A stretch of DNA of 64,000 nt from Ooceraea biroi. Its lineage: Eukaryota; Arthropoda; Insecta; Hymenoptera; Formicidae. Where the stretch lies: positions 6,014,833 through 6,078,832 of the forward strand of contig NC_039513.1 of NCBI RefSeq assembly GCF_003672135.1, in the 5' to 3' direction. Positions 36,725 through 48,490 of the stretch are shown piece by piece. Numbering within the stretch: the first letter of the stretch is position 1; the number at the start of each line of letters is the position of its first letter. The notes below the pieces were generated by a model. The model was not told the origin of the DNA and ran no database searches. It worked only from the letters and a program-made list of their open reading frames with translations. Both the position numbers and the translations under genes were made by a program.

Positions 36725-38661
36725 ACCAGAGAGATCCGTTTGACGGCGTTACTTTGTCGATGTTTCCTCGAGATCTGCTTTCTCTCTCTCTTTTGCTCGC
36801 TGGTCCGTCTTTTTTCTTTCTGCTTTTCCTCTTCCTCGAGCGAGAGGATAAAGACGCGCTGCACGATCTACCCTAACGTCTGTTCTCTACGTTGAAGCCG
36901 AGTGCACCTGCTGGCTGGCTCGTTTCCAAAACTCGATGGTACGGTACGATCGTGCGAGTACGCGCACGACTGTGTGGCACTTCTCCTGATTTCGTTCATG
37001 CCCAACGTCGCGGAGGCAGCTCTTAGAGCACTCGACCGTCAATCGACGAAATAACAAGAAAAAAGAGAAAGAGAAGAAGGATTTACGGCAGCCAAAGGCT
37101 GCATCAACGTTTATAGGACAGATGCACCCAGTGAATGACCGATTCACCTAAACTTGGCAAGGTTCTACGAGGAAGCAAGTTTCAAATTACGATAAAAAGT
37201 CAACGAAGAAGTAAAATTCGTGAAAATAAGGAATACAGGACACGCGATAACCGTGATTTATTATTTGAGTAATGTGAGCAGTGACAAGACGAGTTGCCAA
37301 TGCTTTGCTAGATTCTTGCTGGATTCACGTTGGGATCAAATGTGACAAACACAGTGAACGTGATGTCCTGTCACAGGAACTCACGTCTACGTAATCGATC
37401 CGCGACTGCGGAGATTTCAAAGGCGAGCTATCCACGAATGACACGTATGATCGGGCACACGCTGATGATTGTTAGAATATCATAAGAATCGGGTGACGTT
37501 TGATTAAACGAACGGGGAAATTACATAACGTGGATCGATCGGTCATACAATTCCTCAGGCTTCGTTGCAGATAGAGTTTCGATATCAATCTTATCAGGTT
37601 GACACATTGACATTGAGCGAGACGACGCGACGCGGCGAAGCAACATTCGGCATGTCTGTTCCATCCCGGAGGAAATGCCGTGTTTCATTATACGCCGTAT
37701 AAAGTATTGGTTAACTCGAGAATATCCAGCAGCTATCGCGTTTGATATTAAGACGTGAGTCTCGTACAAAAACGCAGTTGGAATTCGCGTGACTGAATCG
37801 CATCTCGAAAGCGGCCTGCAAATCCATGCAATATCTGAGAAGGTATCTATTCGATGCAAGAGATTCGCCTAATGATGCGAATTGTATACTCTGCACACTC
37901 ACTCACCTGCAAAATTGTATACTCATAGATAATCACTTAAAATTACATTAGATTCTTAAGTATCCTCAAATACCTTAATCAGAATGGAGTAAAAGATGCT
38001 TCTCGTCGATAAACGTCGGCATAAATTGAAATTTGTATTAATATTATGGACGTTATCGGGTATCGCCTGCAACGATGATTGTTAAGCCAGGCACGCCTGA
38101 GCATTCCATTCGCACGTAAATCACCGATACTCAAAAATAATAATGGGGTACAACATCTACTCGTGCCAAGGCTGCCGGGTCAAAAGAAGAACGCAAATCA
38201 TAACTCACGAACACGACGAGGATTCCGACAGGCGGGCTTTCCTGCTCTCCCCGCTGCCTAACTCGTGCGCCGCCATCTCGTTATCCGCGATCGCGATCGA
38301 CGTTCGTAAACTCGTATCCGCCGTAACGAATATGACCAACAATTAAGATTACGGCAATGCCGATGGCGACGAGACGCCGAGCGACGCCGATCGAAACGGC
38401 CGGCCGATACGTTATCTTAATTACGCCCCGAGCACGACACGGGCTCGGGTTTCCAAGTGCACTGATTTCGCGGTGAAACGTATGGGATCTTAGCCCCGCA
38501 AACTGCCCGCCGTCTTTAAAAGCGCGAGAACAAAGATAAACCCCATCACGAGTGCAACCTAGACCTGATTCGCATCGAACGCGAATGCATCGCCGATGCA
38601 CCGCAGCAGTTAGAGCGTTCCGAATGTTCGATCGTGTCTGATGGTAGATTCAATTTTTGAA

Positions 38662-38694
38662 GGGGTGGTATGGGGGATCGGGCGCGGCCGGGGG
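38662..38694 (+). repeat. Plus-strand G-quadruplex motif
   Basis: G-runs at 38662-38665, 3872-38676 (within 38672-38676), 38680-38682 and 38690-38694 have loops of 6, 3 and 7 bases. This meets the usual G4 pattern. Confidence 0.6.
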
Positions 38695-40450
38695 CAATTT
38701 TGCTGCACGAATCGCGTTTTCATGGTGAGAGCAGGGATACGCGAAAGCGACGTCGCGTATATAAAAGATGTCCGGAAATGAATTTTGTTTCTATTGTATC
38801 TATTGATCAGAGAGAAGCTTCCCCTCCCCCTGCAATTGATTATTTCATATTTATGCAAAAATCATTAAAATCAAAATTGATAGTCTGAAATCGCCACAGC
38901 GCCACAGCGTACGAGATCAAGAACGCTTGCTAATAAATCGCGTAATTATCTCCACGAGGGTTTTTAGATTGGTAAAACTTGGCACAAACTCGGTACAAAT
39001 AACTCGGTTGCCTTTGCACCACGGGAAATTCTCTCTATTTTATCCTGCACAACGGCGAAAGAAGTATCACTGTATTAATATGAAATAGACGGCGGTGCTT
39101 TCGCACGAACGCGATAAATCTCTTGCGTCTTCGCCTCCGTTACCTCAGAGCTATTCTCCTACTCGCCTTTCTCCATTCTCGCTTTTTCCACGAGCGAGCC
39201 GCGGCGGCCTGGGCTTGGACCGTGTATTTATGTGCCATGGCTTATTTATCCTCGCGCGTTCGCGCTCGATAAATCGCGCGCGAGGGAAAGAGAGAAACAG
39301 TGGGAAAGAGAGATAAAGAGAGGGGAAAGCTTTTCCATGCACGCTACTAGGCGATGCACCCGAACCACCGTCGTCGTGGCGCGTCGCAGCTGCACGCGAA
39401 ATGCAGCTGCGACTAATGAGAACCGTCCGTTAAAGCTCGCATAGTTGGCGAGGTCACCGATGATACCCTGATAGGCGAGCGCGAGCGCGCGATAATTTTC
39501 GTCCGAGTAATTACCGCGTTACAGGGAATCCGGTATCGTTCGGCATCGTGATACCGAGGAGAATGAATCGGTTATCGCGAACAGAATCGGCTATTAAAGG
39601 GAAATTCCAAGTCCGAGACAGATACTCTCTCTTCCTCTTAGCCATTACGCGCGTTTAAATTCGACGCAAAGTTTCAGCAAGAAAAAAAAGGATAATTGAT
39701 CGTTTCATGTACTTTCACCGATAGCCAGTTGATTATCACGTTGTATCCCTGAGCTCAAGGATTGCTCGGGAATGTGACGACGAGACAAACATGGTGATGG
39801 CGTCCGCAGAAATCAGGTCGACACGAAACGTCGACGCTAGCGAGAAGCTTATTATAGCGCGATACGGAGGCGCGACTGGAAGCTGAAACGAGCTCTCCGT
39901 TCGCTCGTAGACCATCGGCGTCCGGTTCATTGCGCGCACTTGCTCAGTGAGCAATTCGAGGATAAAAAGCCGCGGTGGCAGAGGAGGAGGGAAGGGAGTG
40001 GTATGAGGGAGGATCCTTGGGATCGTTTGGAACGTAGGGAACGAGGTCGCGCGGCAACTATAATCCCGGGGATCGAAAAAAGGTTAACGATCGTCGCTCG
40101 AATCGCGACCCAGCTTTTGGACATCGGCAAGGAATGACGTCGTTTCCCTGCCTCGGCTCCGTGTCCTTATCTCGCCACTTCTATCCGTCCTGACCCTGCT
40201 CGACAGTGACGAGAACGGGGACGGAGACGAAGGAAATTTAACGACAACGGGGAACGGAGACGGAGGAGAGAATGATGCGCGATCGGTCAAAAAGTTTCGC
40301 CGGGGCGAATCGAGACAGCTGCTTAATCTCGCGGTGACAAAGCGGACGATAAAGGGGTCCGGCGGATTTAACGAGATACCCAATATCGCCGCATCGTGCT
40401 GTTTTCGTCACTTCGCAAGAGAGAAATTACGCCTCCTTCTTTCTCCGTCT

Positions 40451-43410
40451 TGTAGGTACACAATTGCTCGTGAGCGATAGGATTACGCGAACTAAATCAC
40501 GCAAACGTGATTCCGACGTTTGGTTGTATGGATTCCTAGAATTCTACTGAATCTTCTATCAACCAGAAACGTCAAAGAATGAACGAAGAAAATGATCACT
40601 CCGATAATCGTGAAGATAACATTCAAGCATCTCAGTAAAATGTCTCAGAAACGTGTAAATAGATAATGAAATTCTGCCTTTTAAGTAATTTTAATTAAAC
40701 TTCAAGTCAAACTTAACTTTAAAAGATAATTTTATAAAAAAAATACTACTACAACGATCATATCAAATTTGTTGAGTAAAATCTATATGCTAAAGAAGCA
40801 TCTTACATGCAACTTGATTATTTCTAGCCGACAGATCATTACTTTCACGCCACCATCAATTCTTGGAAGTTATTTATATGACTAAATAGAAGGATGACCG
40901 GTTAAAGGCGAAACTAGTGAATCAAGCCAAGTTATAGCGGCATGCTGCTATTAATTCATTAATTCTCAGCGAGCCAAGCGAGAATTCTATTCATTCAAGA
41001 ATTGTGGCAATTGGCAAAAGTCAAATGATAATTATTCAATATTAAAAGCAATGTCATCACATTCTTATGCAATAAATATAACTTACTCTCTCTCTCTCTC
41101 TCTCTCTCTCTGGAGAATCAATCTACTTTCTTCTTCAATTTGTTCCTACCTTTCGAATTCTCTTTCTGTTCGCGAACGTACTGCCGTACGTTTTCAGTGG
41201 GATAGCCGCTTTGCTCTCTCCGTTTGCCTTGCCATCGTCCTCGTTCAGGACGAGGAACGAAATCAAATTCATTCGTTATTCGATATTGGTGCAGCGCGTA
41301 TGTACGTATGCGCACACGGTAGCCCCGTGCGTCATAACTCGGCGGCGTTTGCATTTTTCAACATTCAATCCGGTTGGCGCTTCTCTATGTGCTCGTTTTT
41401 ACCCCAATGGATCCGTGGAGGATCACAGAGATTTAAGAAGCGTGTAGAAACAGGAAGCCCGCATTGCTTTCGAAGAAGCAGCCGCCAGTTTCACAAAGAG
41501 GATCGATGGCGAACCAAGAACCAGGAACCAAAAGGCGCACATCGTTTTGACCTTTCGTCCTCTCTTTCATTCCGCGTCCGGTTTGATTCGCTCGCCATTT
41601 ACCTCTTACTCGAGAGGCTAGCTGATCAACTGCATTCCGTAAAACTATACACAGTTCAAGGTAAAATCTTCGTAAAATAGAGGAGATAGCGAGAAGATCT
41701 TGGCAATAGAGAAAAGGGATTTTATCTGGTATTCCTATCGATAGTTGCCGAGAAGCAGCGAGAAATATCGGGCGAGAGGAAAAGTGGTTAACCGACCGAC
41801 GTGCGCGGCGAAAGCAATTTTAGATGTTAACTTTAACTGTGCGAATCCGCAAACTGCGGTCCAGCAAACCCCGCGAGACTCGGTCGTCTCCAGATTCTCC
41901 GTTCATATTTTCCGTTGCAAATCGAAGCGCGTTGGCGTGGGATTCGCGTTTACGTAATCCAATGTTGAGAAGGATTCACGAGGACTATTCTATCGAGAGA
42001 AGGCGCGGCGACGAGATCCGCTCGGCGAAGTTGAACTTCCTCGCCGAACTTCGGAAACGAAGTATTTGCGGAATCATTCTTGATTGGCCACTGAATTCGC
42101 AGTGTGGAGGACGCACGAATAAAGTTTTCGAAAAATATCTCCGGGGAGTCCGCGACGTCGGCGTCGTTCGCACGAAAACATCAAGCGCGACGATGCGCAA
42201 GCTCGCTGCAACTCGCGGAAGGATAGTTATTCAGGAACGTAGCCAGAAATCAATCCTGGACACGCTATACTTTTTGCTACTATTCCCCAACTTATGAGTC
42301 GCGCTGCTGATAGTTAACTAAAGTTTGACTGATCGTGTTCCAATACTCGCGTTCACAAAAAAACTTCGATTAAATTACACTTTGAATCGAATGTCGGTAC
42401 AACTGCACTTATGTAATCACGACGTTTCATTTCTATAATGACGTCGCGATCAACGATCACGCACGTGTTATAGGCCACGAAAAGAATGAGAATGCACCTG
42501 CGTGACTACGGCTCTGACCCTTACAGACTACCGCGATCTTCCTCTCGTTCTCCGCAGTGTGGTCGGCCATTTCTCTCTTTCCGCCAGTATTACTATGATA
42601 CGACGCAATAAAATCTCTTCTATCCATTTTCTTCGTGCTTCCTCTTTCGCGGTTATGCCGGGAGCGAGCCCGGTACGTATCCGTTACCGGGGCCGGCTCT
42701 TCCAGCTATCGCATCGCAAGGAAATCGATCGACGGCGCACACAAGCCGCCACCGTTGCCGCGATATCTGTCGCACATTCGCCAAAGGAACGTAACTCCGA
42801 AGGAGCCAAGAATATTCGTAGATCGCATCGTCGGAATTTGATTCGCTCCGCCAACGCGAATTTTCTCCGCGAACCTCTCACGAGACGATCTACGCGCTTA
42901 CTCGATAATGCTGCACGATATACATATATCTCTCGGGATGCAATATTAATACAATTGTAATGTCAATGCCTCGAGCTCGTTACCATCCTGCGTACGAGCG
43001 GATTTGTGGTCTCCATAGTCCCCATGGTCTCCCAAAGACTTAACAACGTGGCTAAGATCCAATATCAGAAATTAATGTACAAAATGTCATAGAACGATTT
43101 GCACATGGAGATAAAAGAAATTTTGATCCTGTCGTATATTAAGCAACTAGCTAAAAAGCGTGTCCTATTTTATTATAGAACGATCCCTTCTCCCAAGACG
43201 GAGAAGGGCCTCGAATGTGGACGGATTCACGTTGAATCGTGAGACATATCGATTGCATCAATGTAAAGTATCATAACGCTAGCGTTTCCATTCTTCCCGA
43301 TCGACTCGTGAGAGCGTCCAAATCGTTCTCGTCGAATCGATCGAAACGGTAACGGACTGCCGGTTGACAACTGGCCATGGTCCCGGAGAGTAACGATATA
43401 GAGGTCCCAG
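40451..43410. other. Gene-less stretch with CT repeat
   Basis: AT-rich at 40530-41080, then a (CT)13 tract at 41086-41111, then CpG-rich mixed sequence. Frames at 41051-41680, 41824-42297 and 42502-42960 (plus) are 150 to 210 codons, match nothing recognised and have overlapping rivals on the other strand. Confidence 0.55.
41086..41111. repeat. (CT)13 microsatellite
   Basis: Perfect 26-bp dinucleotide repeat at the boundary between AT-rich and CpG-rich sequence. Confidence 0.85.
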
Positions 43411-43421
43411 CGACTACCCGT

Positions 43422-43460
43422 GCACGCAGGCACGCACGCACGCACGCACGCATACGCACG
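43422..43460. repeat. (GCAC)n microsatellite
   Basis: The tetranucleotide core is perfect at 43431-43452, with degenerate units on both sides. It opens the CpG-rich block at 43.4-44.7 kb. Confidence 0.8.
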
Positions 43461-43557
43461 GCGACCGTCATGCATCGCGACCGCGAACAATGACATGGAT
43501 GCAGCGGCGGACGCGGTAATATTATGCATCGCGAAAATATATCGTGCTCGTCCGGCG

Positions 43558-43745
43558 CGCCGGAGCGAGGGAGAGAAACCCCGAAGGGAGAGCACGGAAG
43601 AGAGACCAGGAACGAGGAAGAGAGGAGGGAACAACGAGCGGACAGGGAACGACAAATGTTTATTACGTACGCTACAGGAGAGAGACAGAGAAAGAGAAAG
43701 AGAGAAAAATAAGGACAGACAAGAGAAGAGAGAGGGAGAGATGCG
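43558..43745. repeat. Polypurine-rich tract, about 190 bp
   Basis: The plus strand is dominated by GA, GAA and GGA runs. The densest parts are at 43558-43635 and 43675-43742, including AGAGAAAG and GAGAGAGGGAGAG segments. It contains many GAGA-type motifs. Frames through it are low-complexity Arg/Glu/Lys in one direction and Ser/Leu/Phe in the other. Confidence 0.6.
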
Positions 43746-43749
43746 TGCG

Positions 43750-44200
43750 TACGGTAATTGCAATGCAATGGGAACAGCACGCAGGACACAATGGAGGAGA
43801 AGGTGGACCGCCTCTCCGCAGACCTCCGGCCACGTCCCCGCGTTCCCCTCCGGGCCCGGCGCGCCGTGTCTCGCTTTTGGCCATTTTCGGGGGGGCACCT
43901 CCGGTGCTCGTACGTCCGGCTGTCGTCCGAAACCGCCGTTCTGGAACCGCCGGCGCAGCGCGGTGGCGGCGGCGGCGGCGGCGGCGGTTGTTACGATGCC
44001 CCCGGGGGTCAAAGCCTGCCTGGCCGTGTGTCTGCGTGTACGTGTTGGCGTCCAGGCCGCACGTTGTCGGCGCAGGTGTAATTTACCCGATGGGTATATG
44101 CACTGTTACCATGCCGCACGGCTTCCTGGCTTCTGCCCACCGTTCCCCGTGCCGCACCGCCTTCGTCCCAACGAAAGACGACAAAGGCGAAGGTAAGCAA
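43750..44200 (+). other. ORF-dense CpG-rich block, weak candidate 5' exon
   Basis: All three plus frames and one minus frame are open over several hundred bases. One plus frame has an ATG in good context at 43791 (A at -3, G at +4). It encodes a 95-codon stretch opening MEEKVDRLSADL, with a polyglycine run from the GGC repeat at 43965-43988, and reaches a weak donor CAG/GTGTAA at 44075/44076. Another frame reaches a good donor, AAG/GTAAGC, at 44192/44193. I recognise no domain in any of these frames. It could be the first exon of an unseen gene, an untranslated exon, or chance openness caused by lack of TAA/TAG in CpG-rich DNA. The competing frames argue for the last. Confidence 0.2.
43965..43988. 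repeat. (GGC)n trinucleotide repeat
   Basis: About eight tandem GGC units. The frames give polyglycine, polyalanine or polyarginine depending on register. Confidence 0.8.
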
Positions 44201-47200
44201 GAGAAGCGGCTGCGCGCTTCTTCCTCAAGTATCGACGATAACTACGGTGATGACTGCGAAACGACAACGACAACGACGATGATGATAACGACAACGATGA
44301 TGATGGGCAGGGAGAGCAAGAGACAATCGCATCGCCCACGGCCGGAAAGCTGCTCGCCGTAATTGGAAAATTGCGTAATGCCATGTCGCCGTAATTATAC
44401 GACGCACCGGTGTGTAATCGATACGTGCAGCGACCTCGAGTCCGCCGGTGGTTGCGTTTCTTCCAAGGACGCCGCCGCGGGCATGCGGTGCGACCACGAG
44501 AAATATCGCATCGCGTCGATCCATTTATGCCGCATAGATAGACACGTTAATTCTCCCCTGACATACGACCGCTCGTACGACAAAATTAATATCGCGCGAC
44601 GCATCACCCGCCGGCAGCTATCCTCGATCGCTTCCGTTAATCGCAATGGCGATCAGTGTTATGCCAGCGTCCTTAATTGCTCGCAGTAATATTTCGATGT
44701 CGCGCACGGTGCGGCGTTTCAAATCTCACTCTAGATAAATTCTGTCAGAAAGGCGACGCACCCCGAGGCGAACGGAACGCCCGATCGGAGTAGAATGTGG
44801 CACGCGAAGCCTCGCGAGCTTCTTCGTGCGTTAATGATATTTTCTTCACGAATCGAAACTAATCGGCACTCGAGTCGGTGCTCGTGCGGGTCGTGGACTA
44901 CATTGGTGGTTACATTGGAGAAATTCGTCACTCCGTAATTCCAGGCGGATTCGTTCGAACGTGTGCACGACGAGAACATCCGCCTTCGCCGACGAGCCAC
45001 TTTCCTGCCGACCATTATTTCCGGCTGTCACGATCGGTCAGCCCGATCGTTCTTACTCGTCCTTTAATTCCTCGCGATGTACCTCTCCCATTTCTCCTTG
45101 GATATCTCCTCGTTTTCCGTTCTCGTCTTCTCATCGTCTCAGCGAAAGACGCATTTCCGCAACCGGATGCACGAGCGTGCGTATATTGTGCATCTGTACC
45201 GGAAACGATTTATCATACTCGTTATTCCATCCGTCGATGCAAGTATCGCCTACTACTCCAAGCGAATCCATTACCGTATTCGCTCGCTTTCCTCCCGTTC
45301 CACGCTCCCGCACTCGGTTTTTCCCTCATTCGCGATAAAAAAAACCCCCGGGTAAGCTATCGCTCGTAAATTTTGACCACGGTTTCGCACACTTCGACTC
45401 CCACGCGACCCAAGCTCGTAAACGCTCACGTTTCGTACGACAACGACGTAACGCGATTACGCGATCTCCCGCGGGAGAAACAGTTACGCGAACGCGAAGG
45501 AGCTTCACGGTTCGTCGCGTCGCACTTAAGGCGAGATTATCCCGTGTGCCAGGACATTGACAGGTAGTACGGAGCCTCGGAAATTAATTATAATTATTTA
45601 TTTATGACCGTTAAACACGTGCATCGCGTAGTCTGGCGAAGAGAGATATTCCAAAAAGTCGTCACTTATCATAAAACACAAGAAAAGTGTCTGTAACTAG
45701 TTTTCTTAACATTAAATATTATGTTGAGCGTAATTTAGCTAACTTTCCGTTCACGCCAACTGAATTATTAAGATTCACCCGAGGATTCGCCATGATATAT
45801 CTGTATAATTATTTCGGTAATTTTAATAATCAAAGATATTAAACACGTTTAAAAATGCATTTTTCCCACTTTTCTATTATTATTAAAAACAGTCATGATC
45901 TTGCAAATGTAAGCAATTGCGTGTTATAATATTATTCGCGTATTTTACACGTCTGTTGCATGTCTGTTGCATGTCGGTGGCTGTCATGGCGGGGTGAGTG
46001 TGTCAAATAACAATATTTTAATAGCAAACGTATGAGATGCACATAAAACGATCTATGTCACTACAACGTTATCTTACACGATGTGTCACACACGATACTG
46101 GACACGCCTATGTGTGATGGCGCGAAATTTTTATTTTCCACCTAGATCCGAGGCAAACTGTACGACGAGAATTTGCTACGCCATTAACGATGTTCGACTT
46201 GAGCAACGGTAACGGTTGTCGGTCGTCTTGAAAACGGGTTATCCCTATTTGCCGCGATTTACCGATACACAACGTCGGCATTAATGACGGTCGGCATAAT
46301 AACGGAGATTAACCTTATTACCGCCGATACTATTATCGTTGTAAGTCTTCTTTACAGGCGCGGCGAGGCGTTTCGTAGCCGGAGCTAATTACGCGCTCTC
46401 TCGATGACGGCGGACGCTCGCGCGCGGATCGCTCAAGCGGGCCGTTTGCGTGCGTGTGACAATTAGCAAATAATTAATTGCTGCACGTGTATATGAACGT
46501 GCGTGCCTACACGATAGTCGATACTCGCACGCCGTGCCGGTCGATGCATCGAACGCGTGCGCGCACTGTTCGATTAATATTATTACGAGACGAGCGCTTT
46601 CTCGCTCTCCTTCCCTCGCTTTCTCTCTGTCTCTCTTTCTCTTTACATTTACCCGTCCATTTACTCCATTTACTCGTCGTCTTTAACTGCATAATTCATG
46701 CTGTTTATGAGCACCTTGAGATCAATTTTCTCTCCTTGTAATTACGGCGAAGAAAGTATATCGTGATTTACAACTTTATACTGCAAAACGCCCTGTACAT
46801 AGATATGTTTACATATAACAGATTTATTTAAACATTTCGAAAAATGCAAAGCACACATTTTTAATACTACAATAAGATAATTATTCATTTTTAAGATATC
46901 GTGGTTTTCAAAAGAGTTTGAGAAGAACTATTCTCACTTTTGAAACTTTTGGTCGCTTATAACAGGAAAGTCCCTCGACACTTTTGTATTAAACCTCAAA
47001 TCGATTGCGAAATCGGCAACACCCTACATGCACCGCATAGATTTCCACGTGAGAACCGTTACGTCTTAGCGTCAGATATACCCATGCGTAACTAATTTCT
47101 CATATTAGCATCTCGATCTAGATTGCGAGTCGCGTGCAGCGACTATGCGACGACGGGTGTAATCGGGCGAGACGCACCGAATGCCTGCTCCGGGAAAGTG

Positions 47201-48410
47201 GCCCGTACTATTGACGCGGGATTCTGCCGGATGCGGAATCTCCAACTTCCGGTAGTGCAAGTCTCGCTGTAAGCGGGGCCGAGATTCGCGAGTTTCGAGG
47301 TAGTTTCCGTGGAATTTGCTTGTTCGTTCTCGTTTGGGCGGCCGAGTTCGGCGGATCTCTTACGCGAAATTTGCAGACGCGACGACAGCGTTTAAGCAAG
47401 CGGTGAAGACGGTAATGATAAGCGTTGCGTGATGTCGAATCATCGGTATTAACAATTGTCGACGTTGCAATATCGTGTATCACATTTCACAGAAAAAAAG
47501 GAAAAGATTCACGGCGATCCACCGTTCGACTTGGACAAGTTTTGCCATTGTATAATACAACTACTTGGAAATGAAAGAAATACAGCTTTTCCGTACGTGC
47601 TTTATTGCGGATCTGTTTTGAAATAATTTATTATACGTATATATATTCGTGTATATAGCCAATAGCCAATATCAGTCAATGTTTCCTTGCCAGTAAACCA
47701 TTCGGCATCGTCGTAACGGCGTGCAGTGAAGCGAGAACTATCGACGCGGCGTCTCGCTTTAAATCAAATCAGCTGCGTATTAGTTAATTAGCTGTCCTCT
47801 AACCGTGACACATTACATTGACAATAATTTCTAGAGCGGAACTCGCAGTATTTCCTGGTTATGCGTTCTCGTTCACACATACAATCTTGCACGCGCGAAA
47901 ACACAAAATCGACACACGTCGCTCAACCGTTGCATCAAACTTCTTTTGTTGCTACTGTAAACCGAAAGATTTAATTCAACCGACTAATTTTTAATAGGCA
48001 AAATAGATCATTGTTAACAACTTATATTCTCTGTAGAGAATATAATTCATCTCTTCAACTGGTTAAAGAATCAACGTGTCGGTTGTGCATCAATTTTATA
48101 GCAGAGTTGATTACACAGTTTATTGTTAAAATTTCCGACAACTCAAATAGTAATAATCATGAACAATGATAGCACAAACTAATTACTCACATCCGACATT
48201 TACGAAGCATAATACAAAGAGCAATATCATCCATTTAGTGCGATATTTAGCGCTGGTATGCCTTTGGATTTCATTTATCTAACATGAAGAACGCCAGATG
48301 AGAATCAAGGCGATTGCGCGTTTTTCACTACTGTGAATGTCGCTTAAATGCAAGTACGTCGACTTCGCCGCGGCTCTTGATTTCACACATACGCAACCAA
48401 CTTGAAATTC
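44201..48410. other. Gene-less stretch
   Basis: CpG-rich to about 45580, then largely AT-rich with CpG-rich patches to 48410. Items noted are a triplet-rich tract (44255-44306), a cysteine-containing frame (44378-44689) discussed as a finding, an 11-bp tandem duplication GTCTGTTGCAT (45951-45972) and a C/T-rich tract (46593-46645). Confidence 0.5.
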
Positions 48411-48490
48411 GTGTGAGCGAGCAAGCGAGTGAGTGAGCGAACGAGTGAATGCGTGCGTGCTTGCGTGTTACTGCGTGTGTATGTGTGTAC
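48411..48490. repeat. Compound tetranucleotide repeat (GAGC/GAGT then GCGT, GTGT)
   Basis: Degenerate GAGY units pass into GCGTGCGTGC and then GTGTGTATGTGTGT. A complementary GCACGCACGCACGC run lies about 200 bases downstream at 48669-48686, so the two could pair in a single strand. Confidence 0.7.

Larger units (their letters stand above)
32814..40450. other. Gene-less stretch
   Basis: Mainly CpG-rich, with AT-rich patches at 33600-33700, 34320-34520, 35330-35520 and 37900-38060. A GAC/GGC/GAT triplet tract lies at 36690-36724 and a G-quadruplex motif at 38662-38694. Purine-rich sequence lies at 39280-39328. A diverged tandem of about 27 bp (GAGAACGGGGACGGAGACG type) lies at 40208-40265. 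No gene was recognised. Confidence 0.55.

Noticed and set aside
41824..42297. 157-codon plus-strand frame
   Set aside because: No recognisable domain, no splice or promoter context, and competing frames on the other strand. Kept as unsupported.
43227..44012. 261-codon minus-strand open frame
   Set aside because: It begins at a non-ATG codon, crosses the GGC, GA and GCAC repeats and translates them as Ala, Ser/Leu and Arg/Ala/Cys runs. This is a chance frame in CpG-rich repeat sequence.
45986..45999. ATGGCGGG followed by GTGAGT, a possible tiny first coding exon
   Set aside because: Two codons plus a donor motif are too little evidence, and no downstream exon or promoter was seen.
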